Assembly: GCF_018446385.1 (NCBI RefSeq)
Contig: NC_056002.1
Span: forward strand, 4,823,474 to 4,887,473
From: Zingiber officinale
Taxonomy: Eukaryota > Streptophyta > Magnoliopsida > Zingiberales > Zingiberaceae
DNA length: 64,000 nt
Direction: 5' to 3'
Below, in pieces: positions 32,430 through 42,800 of the stretch (position 1 is its first letter; each line of letters opens with the position of its first letter). The notes under the pieces were generated by a model. It worked only from the letters and a program-made list of their open reading frames with translations. It did no database searches and was not told the DNA's origin. The position numbers were made by a program, and so were the translations under genes.

Positions 32430-34182
32430 TACCCTGTCGGATAGATTAGTTTTGGAGGTGCCAGCTATTCTAGAGTCTCCCCCTAAATTATTGATCAAAT
32501 TTAGGTTTTAGTTTTGGGTTTATGTCGATTACTTTTATAATTATATTTAACTTGATGATAGTCTGATTTTTGATAGGTTTTAAAATAGTTTATTTTTGGT
32601 TTGTTGGTCTAAGTTTGGGTTTTGGCTTTTGATTTGGTTTATTTGATTTTACATAATATATTTTGTCTTTGGGTATATAATATTGGATAATTCCTACTTG
32701 CGTGGTTAAGCACGCTTTCGGAACTCAAGCTTTAGTTTGTTGTTTATGTCGAGTTATTAGTGATATAAACGTTTTATTCGAACTTGACTTGTAGCCAAGT
32801 CCGATTTTATTGTAAACGGTTTTTTGACTATTTAAAATAAGATCTAAATTTTTAGATCTTGTTGTAAATTTTTCAAGCCCTTTTAATTTATTAATTTATA
32901 TTTTAGTGTGAAATTTTCCTCCTCAAGTGTTAAATCTTGAGTTGGATTAAAATTTGTAATTTGTTTCTTGAGGTTTTGATTTCCCTTATGGAGCAATTTA
33001 TTTTCATTTTCAATTGCAGTTAATTTTTTTATCTAAACAAGCAATAATTTTTAAAAATTTCTTATTTAAGCTACGGTATACCTCTTCAGGACCTTCGGAA
33101 ACGAGTACGTGCTCATAGCTCGATTCAGGTTCGAATCCTTCTTACGATTCGTCCTCTGATTCTTCTTCGCGAGCCATCAACGCGAGGTAGCTTTAATGCT
33201 TCTGATCTTCGACCTCCGATTCTTCTGAAGATGAGTCATCCCATGTTGCTTTGAGAGCCTTCTTCTTGGTTGTCTTCGACTTGTTACTCTTCAACTTTGG
33301 ACACTCGTTCTTATAGTGACCTTTCTTGTTGCACTCGAAGCAAGCCACGTTCTTTGGTTCAGTTGGGGAGTTGTTCTTCTGCAGGTCCTTTTTGCTGAAG
33401 TTCTTCTTCCTCTTAGTGAACATCTTCCTTACCAGGTTCACTAGGCACTCTTCGTCTTCAAAATCTTGGTCGAACTCTTCTTCAGGTTCATGCTTGGTTT
33501 TTGTCTTTTCCTTGGAGGAACCTGCAAACAAAGCGATACCTTTCTCGGTTCTGGCGTTAGTTTGTTCATGTAATTCAAGTTCGCAAAATAACTTGTCTAA
33601 TTTTAATTTAGAAAGGTTCTTTGAAATCTTGTAGGCATCCACAATGGATGCCCACAATGTATTTCGCGGAAACACGTTTAAGACGTACCTGATTAAGTCG
33701 TGATTCTTCATTTGGTGACCTATCGCGTGAAGTCCGTTGAGGATGTCTTTGATTCTCACATGAAGTTGACTTGCCATTTCTTCTTCCTACATTTTAATAT
33801 TAAATAATTTATTTAGAAGGAGATCACGCTTAGTTACCTTGACGTCGCTCGTTACTTCATGTAGTTCGACCATCTTGTCCCATAATTCCTTCGCATTTTG
33901 GTGTGGACCCACTCGGTTAAGCTCTTCCCTCGTTAGCCCGCATTGCAGTGTGTTGAGAGCTTTAAAATCCATCAAGGCTTTCTTTTTCATGTCCAGAGTC
34001 CACTGTTCCGGGTCCAGTGAATTTCCGGAGTTGTCGACCAATTCCTTGTAGCCTCTGGTGACGCTGAACCACTGGTTGAAGTCAGTCTTCAAGTAGACTT
34101 CCATTCGCTTCTTCCAGTAAGGGAAGTCGTCCCCGTTGAATAGAGGAAGACAAACTGTGTTGAAGCCTTCGATTTGAGACAT
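32430..34182 (-). pseudogene. gag: SIRE gag, long form
   Basis: Starts MSQIEGFNTVCLPLFNGDDF (34182). 33193-34182 is one 330-codon frame with a single stop, a TAG at 33787-33789 after LFNIKM where relatives have Gln. It contains the DUF4219/UBN2-type capsid region (WSFTRGYKEL-like, NAKELWDKMVELHE) and a CCHC zinc knuckle CFECNKKGHYKNEC (about 33310-33350), then a Lys- and Ser/Glu-rich stretch. Downstream (33190-32430) broken pieces of the extended SIRE gag remain: SSYEHVLVSEGPEEVYRSLN, KNLDLILNSQKTVYNKIGLG and YIPKDKIYYV. Confidence 0.8.
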
Positions 34183-34430
34183 TTTTACCTTTCACACATA
34201 AAAAAAAAGAAATCCCAAGACTTGGTCTTGGATTAGTAGTGCAGTATTTAAAAAAATATTTAAGACTGAATTAGTGTTGCACCAATTCAGATTAATTGCT
34301 ACGAGAAAATTTCTAAAAAGGTAACGATACCAGTTTGGATTATAACGTAAAACTGAAAATCGAAAAAAAATTGAAAAAGAATTTCACCCCCTTGTATGAT
34401 TAGTGGTTGCACCAAATCAGAGCGGTATCT

Positions 34431-34442
34431 GCTCTGATACCA
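34431..34442 (-). other. Primer binding site of the SIRE element
   Basis: The minus strand reads TGGTATCAGAGC two bases inside the LTR, complementary to the 3' end of initiator tRNA-Met, as in SIRE and other copia elements. Confidence 0.85.
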
Positions 34443-34444
34443 CT

Positions 34445-35534
34445 TGTTGGATCATGAAAGTCGATAGAGGGGGGGGGGTGAATATCGATCAAAAAATGTT
34501 CATAGAGATTACGCAGTGGAAAAGAATAAAAGCAATGCTAACAAAGACCAATTTACTTGGTTCGGAGCCTTGGTCGACTCCTACTCCAAGGCTCACACTC
34601 GTCGAGTGCTTTCGTTGGGCAATCCACTGACAGTTCGAAAAGATGATTACAAATTTAGAGTACAGGAATGCTAAGTAAATGAAATACCGACAACAATTAA
34701 GGAAAAAGAAAGCAGCACGTTGTCGGATAAGCTTCGCAATGTCGCAGGAGCAAGCGTTGAAAGACATAGTTGTGAGTTGTTCTTTGCTCCAGGGCTCACC
34801 CTCCTTATATAGGAGGTTTCGGGCACTCGAATCCCTTCCGAGCGCCTAGAGTGTGACGTAGCCTAGCCAACCATAGAGTTCCACGTGGCGAAGTGACGAG
34901 GAGGATAAAGTTTGCACTCCGGGCGCCTCAGCGGTTAGTCCTTCCCGGCACCCGGACCCCATTTTCCAGCAGCTTCAACTCTCTGCAAGAAAACGTTAGT
35001 CCGAAGCACAATGTAAATTATATTACCCTACAAAAAAAAGTGTTAGCACAGCTATAATAATCAAACAGAGTATTAATTAGATTCCATCTCACCGAGACCG
35101 GAATCTAGTCAAGATCTCAACTTAGAGTTCTGAAATAGTTCTAAGTTGGATTGGCGCCTAAGTTCCCTAATCGGGAACGCGTCCTCACCAAGTCACTCCC
35201 CTTTGGTGACTTATCTTAACTTACCTGCCAGACGTCCGATCAGCCTGTTAACTCATCTGGACTTCGTGCCAGCTATTAGGTCAACCTGTCGACCTAGCTA
35301 GACTTCGTTCTAGACGTCCGATCAGCCCGTCAACTCATCAGAACTTCGTGCCAACTATCAGGTCAGCCCGTCGACCTAGCTGGACTTCATGCTAGACATC
35401 CGGTTAACCCGTCGACCAGTCTGAGCTTCTCCTGCACACTTAGTTAAATTGTTTATATCACAATGAAACTAACTTAATCTACTTTGTCATTCATCAAACT
35501 TTGGGTTAGATTGTTAGTGCTAACCGCACCAACA
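34445..35534 (-). repeat. 5' LTR of the SIRE element
   Basis: 1090 bp with termini TGTTGG (34445-34450) and CCAACA (35529-35534). The TATA box CCTATATAAGG (minus strand, plus 34800-34810) has a GC-rich leader. The U3 part is a run of direct repeats around CTAGCTGGACTTC / GACGTCCGATCAGCC (35220-35420). Right of it is the 5-mer CAATA; the left partner is lost with the 3' end. Confidence 0.85.
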
Positions 35535-36010
35535 CAATAGACGTCGGTCTAATTTAGGTCCATTTCGGATCCCTAAACTGAGACTCTGACTAGATCCTGG
35601 TCTCAAGGAGACATGATTTAATTACTACTCAGTATTATTGTGTTAATACTTGTCTTACAGGTTATTATTTGGTTTATCGGACACACACTTTGCAAAGCAA
35701 GAAGAGTACAAAAAACCTTGAGTGAACAACACCCGAGGTGCTTTCCAGGAGATGGAAGGCGCCTTCATGGAAGGCACCTTCAAGCATTGGAAGGCGCCTT
35801 AGGACTGTTCATAGAAGGTGTCTTCGGTGCTTTGAAGGTGTCTTTCACAAGATAAAGTTCAGATTTCGTCAAAGATAAGGACTAGGTTGTTCGGGATCAG
35901 ACTTGTCACATTGGAGGCACCTTTAAAGCCTTAGAAGGCACCTACAATCCTCAATAAAAGGAGTGCTCGCCCAAGCCATGAAATTAATCACTCATACGAA
36001 CTTCTGCGCT
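35535..36010 (+). repeat. SIRE-type LTR remnant (right part)
   Basis: Homologous to 27966-28149 in its first 190 bp, then a block of GGAAGGCGCCTT-type palindromes (35755-35850) and a TATA-like AATAAAAGGAG (35953-35963). It is truncated on both sides, by the SIRE LTR on the left and Tat element 3 on the right. Confidence 0.55.
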
Positions 36011-36099
36011 TCCGATTGGACTTCCAACCACTCCAACTTCCTGCTGCTGCTTCAAAGAAGTCTGTCTGCCACCAAGCTATGCTTTCGAGTCATCCGATC

Positions 36100-37956
36100 A
36101 TTTCCAGGGCCCGAGCTTCCACGTTCTTCGCATCCAGGTCGACCATGTCCCTAATCTTCTTGGTTGTGGCCAGCTCGAGCTTATGGTTATATGACCGGAC
36201 CTGTTCCTCAAGTCGACCCATCATTATCTACCGATCGGATGAGGTTTTCCGCTCGACCTCCAGGAGTTTCTTGGTTTTGGCCAGATCAGCCTGAAGCTCG
36301 GCATATGAGGGCCCTTGGGAGGGGGCTCCACTAGAAATTTTGAGCTACTTGAGCTCCTCCTCCAAAAGCATTAAGCGGTTGCACACCGCCACGCTCTCCA
36401 CCCAGTACTGCAGTCGAGCGGAAGAGTGTTAGTACCGAGATAGAAGAGGTGCATCATGAATCAACAGAACTTACTCCGGTAGCCATCTACATATGGTTGT
36501 TGCCCACCAAACCGGGAGGCATGGTCACAGCGCGCACTCGAGCGTCCTCCCACACCTTGGCGAGCGGCTCGCGAATAATTATCTAATGTTCCGGAGCTGT
36601 GGGTCGATCGGCCTGGGGCAGGTGCTCCTTCGTCGGAAGATGTAAAATTGCCTTTATTGACCTTCAGCCGCTCGGGGTAGATTGAGAGGACGTCGAAGGG
36701 CTCGAGGACTGACCGACCAAAGCAGAGTGGATGCCAGATCGCAAAACTCTTCGGTGAACGGGGGGCAGAGAGCTAATAGGCTGAACGACGAGGGGTTCAG
36801 ATGGTAGCTCGAACTGAGAAGGAGTCTGGTCAGAAGATATTGCCTCCACGGTTTCGATAGCTACCGGAGGAACGCCTGTTTGTTCGGACGCGTGCATGAC
36901 CGAAGCGGCTGAGCGAGAGGGTGTGCCCGTCCGACGACGTTTGCGACCTATTAGCGGAAGCTCGTCGCCGGAAGACTCAGACCCCTCGGTCCGAGCAGTT
37001 TGAGCAGACCCCCCGCTAGCAGTTAGAGTTGCTTCGCTCCCGCCAGCAGTTGGAGCTGCTTCGCTTTCACCCTCGTGTGAGCCGACTAGCATAAGGCCGA
37101 GCCGCTCCATCTCCTTAACTGCAGCTGCCTCGACCTCGGCAGCCTTGAGCTTCATCAGGCCGAGCGCTAGCTACCGATTTCATCATAGTGTCAGCTGCAA
37201 AAGTAAAAACGGAAAATCAGTTAGGCCCAAAGAAAAAAAAGCAAGGGGAAATTCCTTACCAATGCCGCTCGGGAGACTAGTTCGGATCGGGCTCAACTCG
37301 AACATGTACAGGACGTCTTCTGGCAACAGCTTGTGGATGTCGAATTTTAGGCCGACAAGCATGTTGGTCGCATGAAGGTACTCCGACCGGGTCTTATACC
37401 TCTTCAGCTCGGGCGGAGGTGGCAGGGCGGTCTGCCATTGGGTTCAGAAGTATGGCAGCTCGGGAAGACGCAAGTAGAAAAAATAATCCTTCCACTGCTT
37501 ATTGGAGGAAGACATTTTATCGAAAAAGACTAAACCAATCTGAGACTGAAAAAGGAAAGTGCCCAGCTTGGACTGTTTGGGGCAGTAAAAGTAATGGAAA
37601 ATCTGAGACTTAAGGGGAATGTTGTGCACTTTGAATAGCACGACCACACCGCGTAACAGGCGGAAAGAGTTGTGAACAAGCTGGGCGAGCGAGACTCGGA
37701 AATAGTTGCAAACCTCGGTGATGAACGGATGGATGGGAAACTGGAGACCGACCATGAACTGGTCTCGGAAAAAATAAATAGTGTCGGTCGGCGGGTTGTG
37801 TGGTTGATCGGACGGTCCGACCAAGACAATCTCATGGTCGGGCAGGATGTCGAAAGCGTTAATAAGGTGCGCCGCATCGCCCGCATCAAACCTGGTCTCC
37901 ATGGTGGTATACCAGAGACTAGGGGCAAGGTTGACTGGCTGGGAGGAACTGGCCAT
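36100..37956 (-). pseudogene. Tat antisense gene, copy in element 3
   Basis: Same gene as at 10344-12407. Exon 1 37260-37956 (MASSSQPVNLAPSLWYTTME, FPIHPFITEVCNYFRVSLAQ, KQWKDYFFYLRLPELP), exon 2 36475-37194, exon 3 from 36407 downward. Introns are 65 and 67 bp with GT-AG ends. Exon 1 is 697 bp, exactly as long as in element 2. Exon 1 has a TGA at 37444-37446 where the paralogue has CGA (Arg), a CpG transition. Exon 2 is Ser/Glu-rich with RKRRRTG, a possible nuclear localisation signal. Exon 3 has coiled-coil character (YWVESVAVCNRLMLLEEELK) but carries stops. Function unknown. Confidence 0.72.
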
Positions 37957-38239
37957 GATCGAAAAACAAGGAAGCAGAAGGATTCACTAGAGAGATCGCC
38001 GGAAAAATAGAGAGGAGGTTCACCGGACAAAAGGGCGGAATGCCGGAAAACGCTAAAGGGCGAGAAAGGAAGAGGAAGGAACAGAAGTGGAAGCTTACAG
38101 GAAAGGGAAGAGCTGGAGTAGAAAGTCGGGAATCGCCGAAGCACTGAACGCGGGCAACCGCCGAAGCACTGAACGCGGGCAACCGCCGAAGCACACGAAC
38201 ACGAAGGCAGCAACAATGAAACAGAAGTCGGCGTAGCGG

Positions 38240-38246
38240 CTTTATA
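38240..38246 (-). promoter_or_regulatory. Putative TATA box of the antisense gene, element 3
   Basis: The minus strand reads TATAAAG 285 bp upstream of the MASSS start; a CACGTG is further upstream (about 38380). Element 2 has both in the same order. Confidence 0.5.
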
Positions 38247-38670
38247 AAGATCGGGCTCGGCTGAGTGGAGCCGTTCGATCTAAGTCACGAGAATCGACGC
38301 ACACATCGAACTGTCGAATTTGAACCGCCGCACGTCACATCACCTCTGGCGCATCGATTGCGTGGCGACGGCGGAGGCACCACGTGGCATTCACCTACAG
38401 GGGCGCATTTAATAAGCTCCATTACCGAGCATGGTCGCGTGCTCGGTTTAATGACGGTGATTTGCATGAATTTCGAGGAGATCCAGATGATGTCAGCTTT
38501 GACCGCCTCGGACCATAACCCGGAATGGTAAATTTTGCATAAGTACCGCCATACGCTCCGTCGATCGACGGCGGGGAGCCAATCGGACCCTCTTCAGTAG
38601 CACGACCGAGCGGTCGATGGAGCATTGGACTAATTTCGTTCAGTCAGTTGGACTTTCAGTCTCCTTCCAC

Positions 38671-38691
38671 TAGACTTGAAGGGAGGTCATG
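38671..38691 (+). other. Polypurine tract of Tat element 3
   Basis: ACTTGAAGGGAGGTCATG directly before TGATCC, nearly the same as the tract of element 2 (9740-9757, minus). Confidence 0.7.
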
Positions 38692-39097
38692 TGATCCAGT
38701 GGTAAGGTGGGGCCCGCCCGATAGGAGGTCAAAGTGGTCAACATCCTAGGTAGGCGGTCGATCGGGCGAACTACCTTCCTGATCAGCAGGAAGAGTAATC
38801 GGCCCGACACTTAGACAGCTCGATCAAACACCGAGCTTTCGATGCTCATGAAACTCAAGCAGGGAAAGATAGGGGTCGAGCGTCCATCCCGCTTGGCCGA
38901 GCAGGAGATACAACCTCTACCCGGCAGGTGAAAGAGCCTCAGTGTGATAAGGGGGAGTCGGACATCAAATCACCGGCCGAGCGGACATCCAGATCGGCCC
39001 GGCCTTGGTGTCGCCCGGAAGGCGCTAGCCGAGCGGTTCCTCCGCTCGGCCCGGTAAGGGACAAAGGAAGTAGCTAACGATATCTTCTTAGGGATCA
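38692..39097 (+). repeat. LTR (possibly partial) of Tat element 3
   Basis: Starts TGATCCAGTGG after the purine tract. GGATCA at 39092-39097 is the expected inverted end, which would make an LTR of only 406 bp, against about 710 bp in elements 1 and 2; an internal deletion or truncation is likely. It contains CCGAGCGG-ttcct-CCGCTCGG (about 39032-39052), the stem-loop type of the other Tat LTRs. Confidence 0.55.
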
Positions 39098-39719
39098 GTG
39101 TCTCCAACAAGAGACATGGTCGGCGACATGGTCAGACAGAGAATCGTACGGTAGAAAAAATTAAAGTTTCATATTTGCATATGAACCATAAAGGCAGAAA
39201 AAAATAACATATTGGTAACAAAGGCATTCAAATTCATAGTGCTACATTATTTGTAAGTAGCAAGACATATATATTGATATTCAAGTCAATCGCCAACCTC
39301 TAATATCACTCTAACTTTATAATTTAAGTATTTTTCTTTCTTGTTAGAAATGATCTGGTTTGTTTGCTTATTTTTATGTAGGAAAAGAATATTTGATGGG
39401 GAAGACAATTTGTGAAAAAAAAATATGAGTTGATGTATGTATAGTTTATTTTGAAAAAAAACTTGTATAACTTTTAGGAGTGTTGGACTTGTATTACTTT
39501 TCGGAGTATTGGATTTGTATAAGTTCTTGGAGTCTTGAAGAAGAAAGTTCTTGTATAGCTTTTTGAAAACTTTGGATTTATATTATTGTAAAACTAATTT
39601 CAAATATTAATAGATGTGTATATACGTTAAATAGGATGTGATAATATTAATTAAGATATGTTGAATGTTAATATTATGGTATTTAATTTTGTTATATACA
39701 AGTTTATATGTATTGGATT
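39098..39719. other. AT-rich region without recognised gene
   Basis: About 620 bp between Tat element 3 and the CACTA end. I found no CACTACAAA start here, so the second end of the CACTA element is not visible. Confidence 0.35.
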
Positions 39720-40465
39720 AGAAATTGAAACAAATTGGTTCTGTTGGAATTTTTGGGATTTAGAGACAAATTTGGTGACAAACATAATTTTTCGCCAAAT
39801 TATCGTAATTCGATAATTTTGCGATAAATTAATTTCCGTCCTAGTTCTAGGACAAATCCACATATTCGTCCTAGAATCTGGGATAAATTTTGGAATGAAA
39901 TTAATTTGTTGTAGATCATAAATTTTATTATTATTATTTTCGTCACCAAATTTATTGTAAATTTGGGACGAAAATTAATTTATTGTAGATCACAAATTTT
40001 TTTATATTATTATTTCATCGCCAAATTTGTTATAAATTTGGGATGAAAATTAATTTGTCGCAGATCATAATTTTTTTATATTATTATTTTCGTCGCCAAA
40101 TTCTGCAACAAAAATATTATTTGTTGCAAGAGTTGTTTTTGTCACAGAGTTGTCTATAATAATTTTGCGATGAATATTATTTTTGTTACAGAATTTGTAA
40201 TGAATTTGGTGACAATTATAATTTGTTGCGCTGAATTTGTCTCTAATTTTGCAGCAATTTACAACGAATATTATTTTTGTTGTAAATTTGACAACGAATT
40301 TGACGATAAAAATATTATTCATCGTCAATTTCTTCCCCGAATTCATCGCCATGTTAGCAACGAGAATTTTTGGAGGAAAATATTTTCATCGCATAATTCA
40401 TCCCAAAAATTTTTACAATGAAAACTTTTTAAAAATTCGTCCCAAAATATTTTTTTTTTGTAGTG
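39720..40465. mobile_element. CACTA (En/Spm) transposon end with subterminal repeats
   Basis: The right end reads TTTTTTTTTTGTAGTG (40450-40465), the reverse complement of the plant CACTA terminus CACTACAAAAAAAAAA. The 700 bp inside is filled with subterminal repeats of the form GGGACGAAAATTAATTT and ATTTCGTCGCCAAATTTG, with an 80-85-bp direct repeat at about 39880-40080. Only one end is found and no transposase, so this is a remnant or a non-autonomous copy. Confidence 0.7.
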
Positions 40466-40634
40466 TTCTTAAAAATCTAACAGCTCGACCTGACTTTTGA
40501 GACCGACAGTCTAGATTATCTATTTAGATCATCTCAATAGATAAGTCTGAATTTAGTTGATAAATTTAGTATTTTTTTTCAAAATATCTCATAACAGATT
40601 GTTCAACAATAATTCACTAATGTAACAATGTTCT

Positions 40635-40838
40635 TGTTTGCTTGAAATTTGTAAATATAGATCAACAAGTAATTTAAACTTAGAACCTCTACTGATGGCA
40701 AACTTAATTAAGCCCATACGGATTCTCAGAGATTTTGTTTGCTTGAAATTTGTAAATATAGATCAACAAGTAATTTAAACTTAGAACCTCTACTGATGGC
40801 AAACTTAAGCCCATACGGATTCTCAGAGATTTTGAGGT
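40635..40838. repeat. Near-perfect tandem duplication, about 101 bp
   Basis: GTTTGCTTGAAATTTGTAAA through GGATTCTCAGAGATTTT occurs twice in a row (starts 40636 and 40738). The copies differ only by a 4-bp TTAA in the first copy, so the duplication is recent. Confidence 0.9.
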
Positions 40839-41559
40839 AGTCCATTAACTGCTGTTGGTTAAATTGGCAGTTATCTCTACTAGGCTAATTGCCACGGATT
40901 CCTGACACTGAAAGCTCTAGAGGTAGGTCGCCATCCTCTTTCCATCCACCACCGCAACCTCGTCAGTCTCCGCGGCTCCATCACCGAGCGACAGCTGCGA
41001 GCTCCTCCTCATCTATGAGTACTGCCCAATTGAACGGATCGCGAAGAGGAGCTCAGCGAAGCTTCACTTTAAAAAAATCAATTTTTAGCGATGGAATTAA
41101 ATACGGAGATAGAGTAGTTATATACTTCCGTTAAGCTTGACGAGATCGCTACATAATTATATTTAATTAGAATGTTAACGCAGCTTTTTTAGAGATTGAT
41201 GAGTTATAGTAGAATTAATTCCTTTTTTTTTTCATTTTATTGAGTTATATATAAAAGTAAGCTATTGAGTTGAAATGGATGTTCATTGGATTTCTAAGTG
41301 CCTTTTGCGTCGGATGCAATTACCATTTCTAGTGCTTATATACCCTTCTCATCAGTGGCACTGGTATTCTTCACACCACAACTATGGATATATACGCCGG
41401 AACGGCTCAACTAAGGAATTAATTAAATTTTTAATAAAATTTAAATTCACAAATTATTAATATGAAATAACATTAATAATTAAAAATACATAAATATTAC
41501 AATAAATGTATAGAAATTAATAAATTATTTTTTTATTGATCACAACCATAGCCCACCCA
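40839..41559. other. Flank of the PIF/Harbinger remnant, one small unassigned frame
   Basis: A plus-strand 81-codon frame at 40889-41134 (MPRIPDTESS…, Ser/Pro/Arg-rich) is not recognised and has no partner, so I do not call it a gene. The remainder is AT-rich. Confidence 0.3.
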
Positions 41560-42547
41560 GATATACTCAATTAAGTTCTCAAAGGTGATGCAGTTAATTA
41601 TTACATAGTTCACAATTTCTTTAGAGATATTGTTGAAATTTTTGGACGGAGCCTTGAAATATTTGTGATGGAGGATCTCCTTCATCATTCGACCAATTAA
41701 CTACTACAGTACATCTCCCTCATTTTCAATAATCATATTGTGCAAAATAATGCAAGTATACATAATGTTCTTCAAATTATCCTTATACAAAAATCGTCAT
41801 GGACCTTTAATCATTGCCCATCGAGATCGAAGCACCCCAAATGCCCGCTCGATATCCTTTCTCGCGGCCTCTTATCGTTCCTTAAATATTTTTCTCTAGT
41901 GACCTTGGGGGCATGAAAAGCTCTTGATGAAAATAGTCCATTTTGGATAAATCCCATCAGTTAGATAATATCCTTTTGTATATTGTGTATTGTTAACCGT
42001 AAAATTAAACTCAGGTGCATTTCCTTGTAAGATATCTAAATTTGAAATAAAGGTGATTCGTAAGTACATTGATATCATTACGCGACCCTGCAATCCCAAA
42101 AAAGGTATGTCATATTCATAAGTCCAAAGATATAACTGTTTCACAATTATTGGGACGTCATGATCTCTCGAAGTAAACTAGTCTTTCCAAGTGATGGGAC
42201 AATTTTTTCACTGCCAATGCATACAATCAAGATTACCCAACATGCCAGGGAAGTTGTGTCTCTGTTCATGCATTTTAAGCAAGTGTTAGATATCAGTAAC
42301 ATTAGGTCTTCTCAAATATTGAGTCCAGAATACTTCAATTACATATCGACAGAAGTTGAATAAGCATTGGATGATTGTTGTTTTAGTAATTTGTAGGTAC
42401 TCATCATAATGATCAACAGGGACTCTATATGTCGATTGACGGATAATCGCTATGCATTTTTGAAGTGACGATAAACCTTTTTTTCTGTCGTATCGACCTT
42501 CCATTGAAAATATTCTGAATGATTTTAAAAATCGACTATACGAAGAA
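41560..42547 (-). pseudogene. PIF/Harbinger transposase (HARBI1-like), C-terminal part
   Basis: DDE_Tnp_4-type nuclease on the minus strand. The motifs run from SSLQKCIAIIRQ (about 42480) through LGNLDCMHWQWKNCP (first catalytic Asp, about 42215), the YEYDIPFLGLQG block (42144 onward), NNTQYTKGYYLTDGIYPKW (second Asp region) and ARKDIERAFGVLRSRWAMI (catalytic Glu, about 41840). A TAG at 41704-41706 and further stops precede SQIFQGSVQKFQQYL. The N-terminal part is at 49463-49737, separated by the 6.9-kb element 42553-49457. Confidence 0.85.
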
Positions 42548-42800
42548 ATAACTGTTGGTGCAACCTTAGGTCAAGGTTGACTTGGTTGACCCGACTCGAG
42601 GTGATTTGACTCGAGTTGTATTTTGATGTTTGACTTGGGAAGATTGTCGGTGCAACCTTAGGTCAAGGTTGACCTAGTTGAGTTGCATGTTGATGTTTGA
42701 CACTCGTGAGAGAGTTCTATTCTTGATATGGGACAAGAATAGATGTTTGGGAGGTTGTTGGTGCAACCGTAGGTCAAGGTTGACCTGGTTGACCTGATTC

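Larger units (their letters stand above)
28623..35534 (-). mobile_element. Ty1/copia SIRE-lineage element, 3'-truncated
   Basis: Minus-strand element with 5' LTR (34445-35534), PBS, long gag, GAG-pre-integrase, integrase and part of RT. It is truncated inside RT at about 28622, where unrelated plus-strand LTR sequence starts, so there is no RNase H and no 3' LTR. A hAT-type MITE (30662-31240) is inserted in the protease/pre-integrase region. Many stops and frame changes make it an old copy. Confidence 0.85.
36100..39097 (+). mobile_element. Tat-lineage element 3, 3' part only
   Basis: Plus-strand 3' end of a Tat element: antisense gene (36100-37956, minus strand), its promoter region, polypurine tract (38671-38691) and LTR start (38692). 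It lacks gag, pol and the tandem array. It is related to but clearly diverged from elements 1 and 2. Confidence 0.8.

Noticed and set aside
37530-38216. 228-codon minus-strand frame overlapping antisense exon 1 of Tat element 3
   Set aside because: It runs in another frame over the conserved exon; its only similarity is by overlap. The exon frame with MASSS is the one shared with element 2.
39092-39097. GGATCA as the certain end of the Tat element 3 LTR
   Set aside because: It would give a 406-bp LTR against about 710 bp in relatives, and there is no verified TSD; kept only as a tentative boundary.
40889-41134. 81-codon Ser/Pro-rich frame as the ORF1 (Myb-like) protein of the PIF element
   Set aside because: No Myb-like tryptophans, and the opposite orientation to the PIF transposase is not by itself support; left unassigned.
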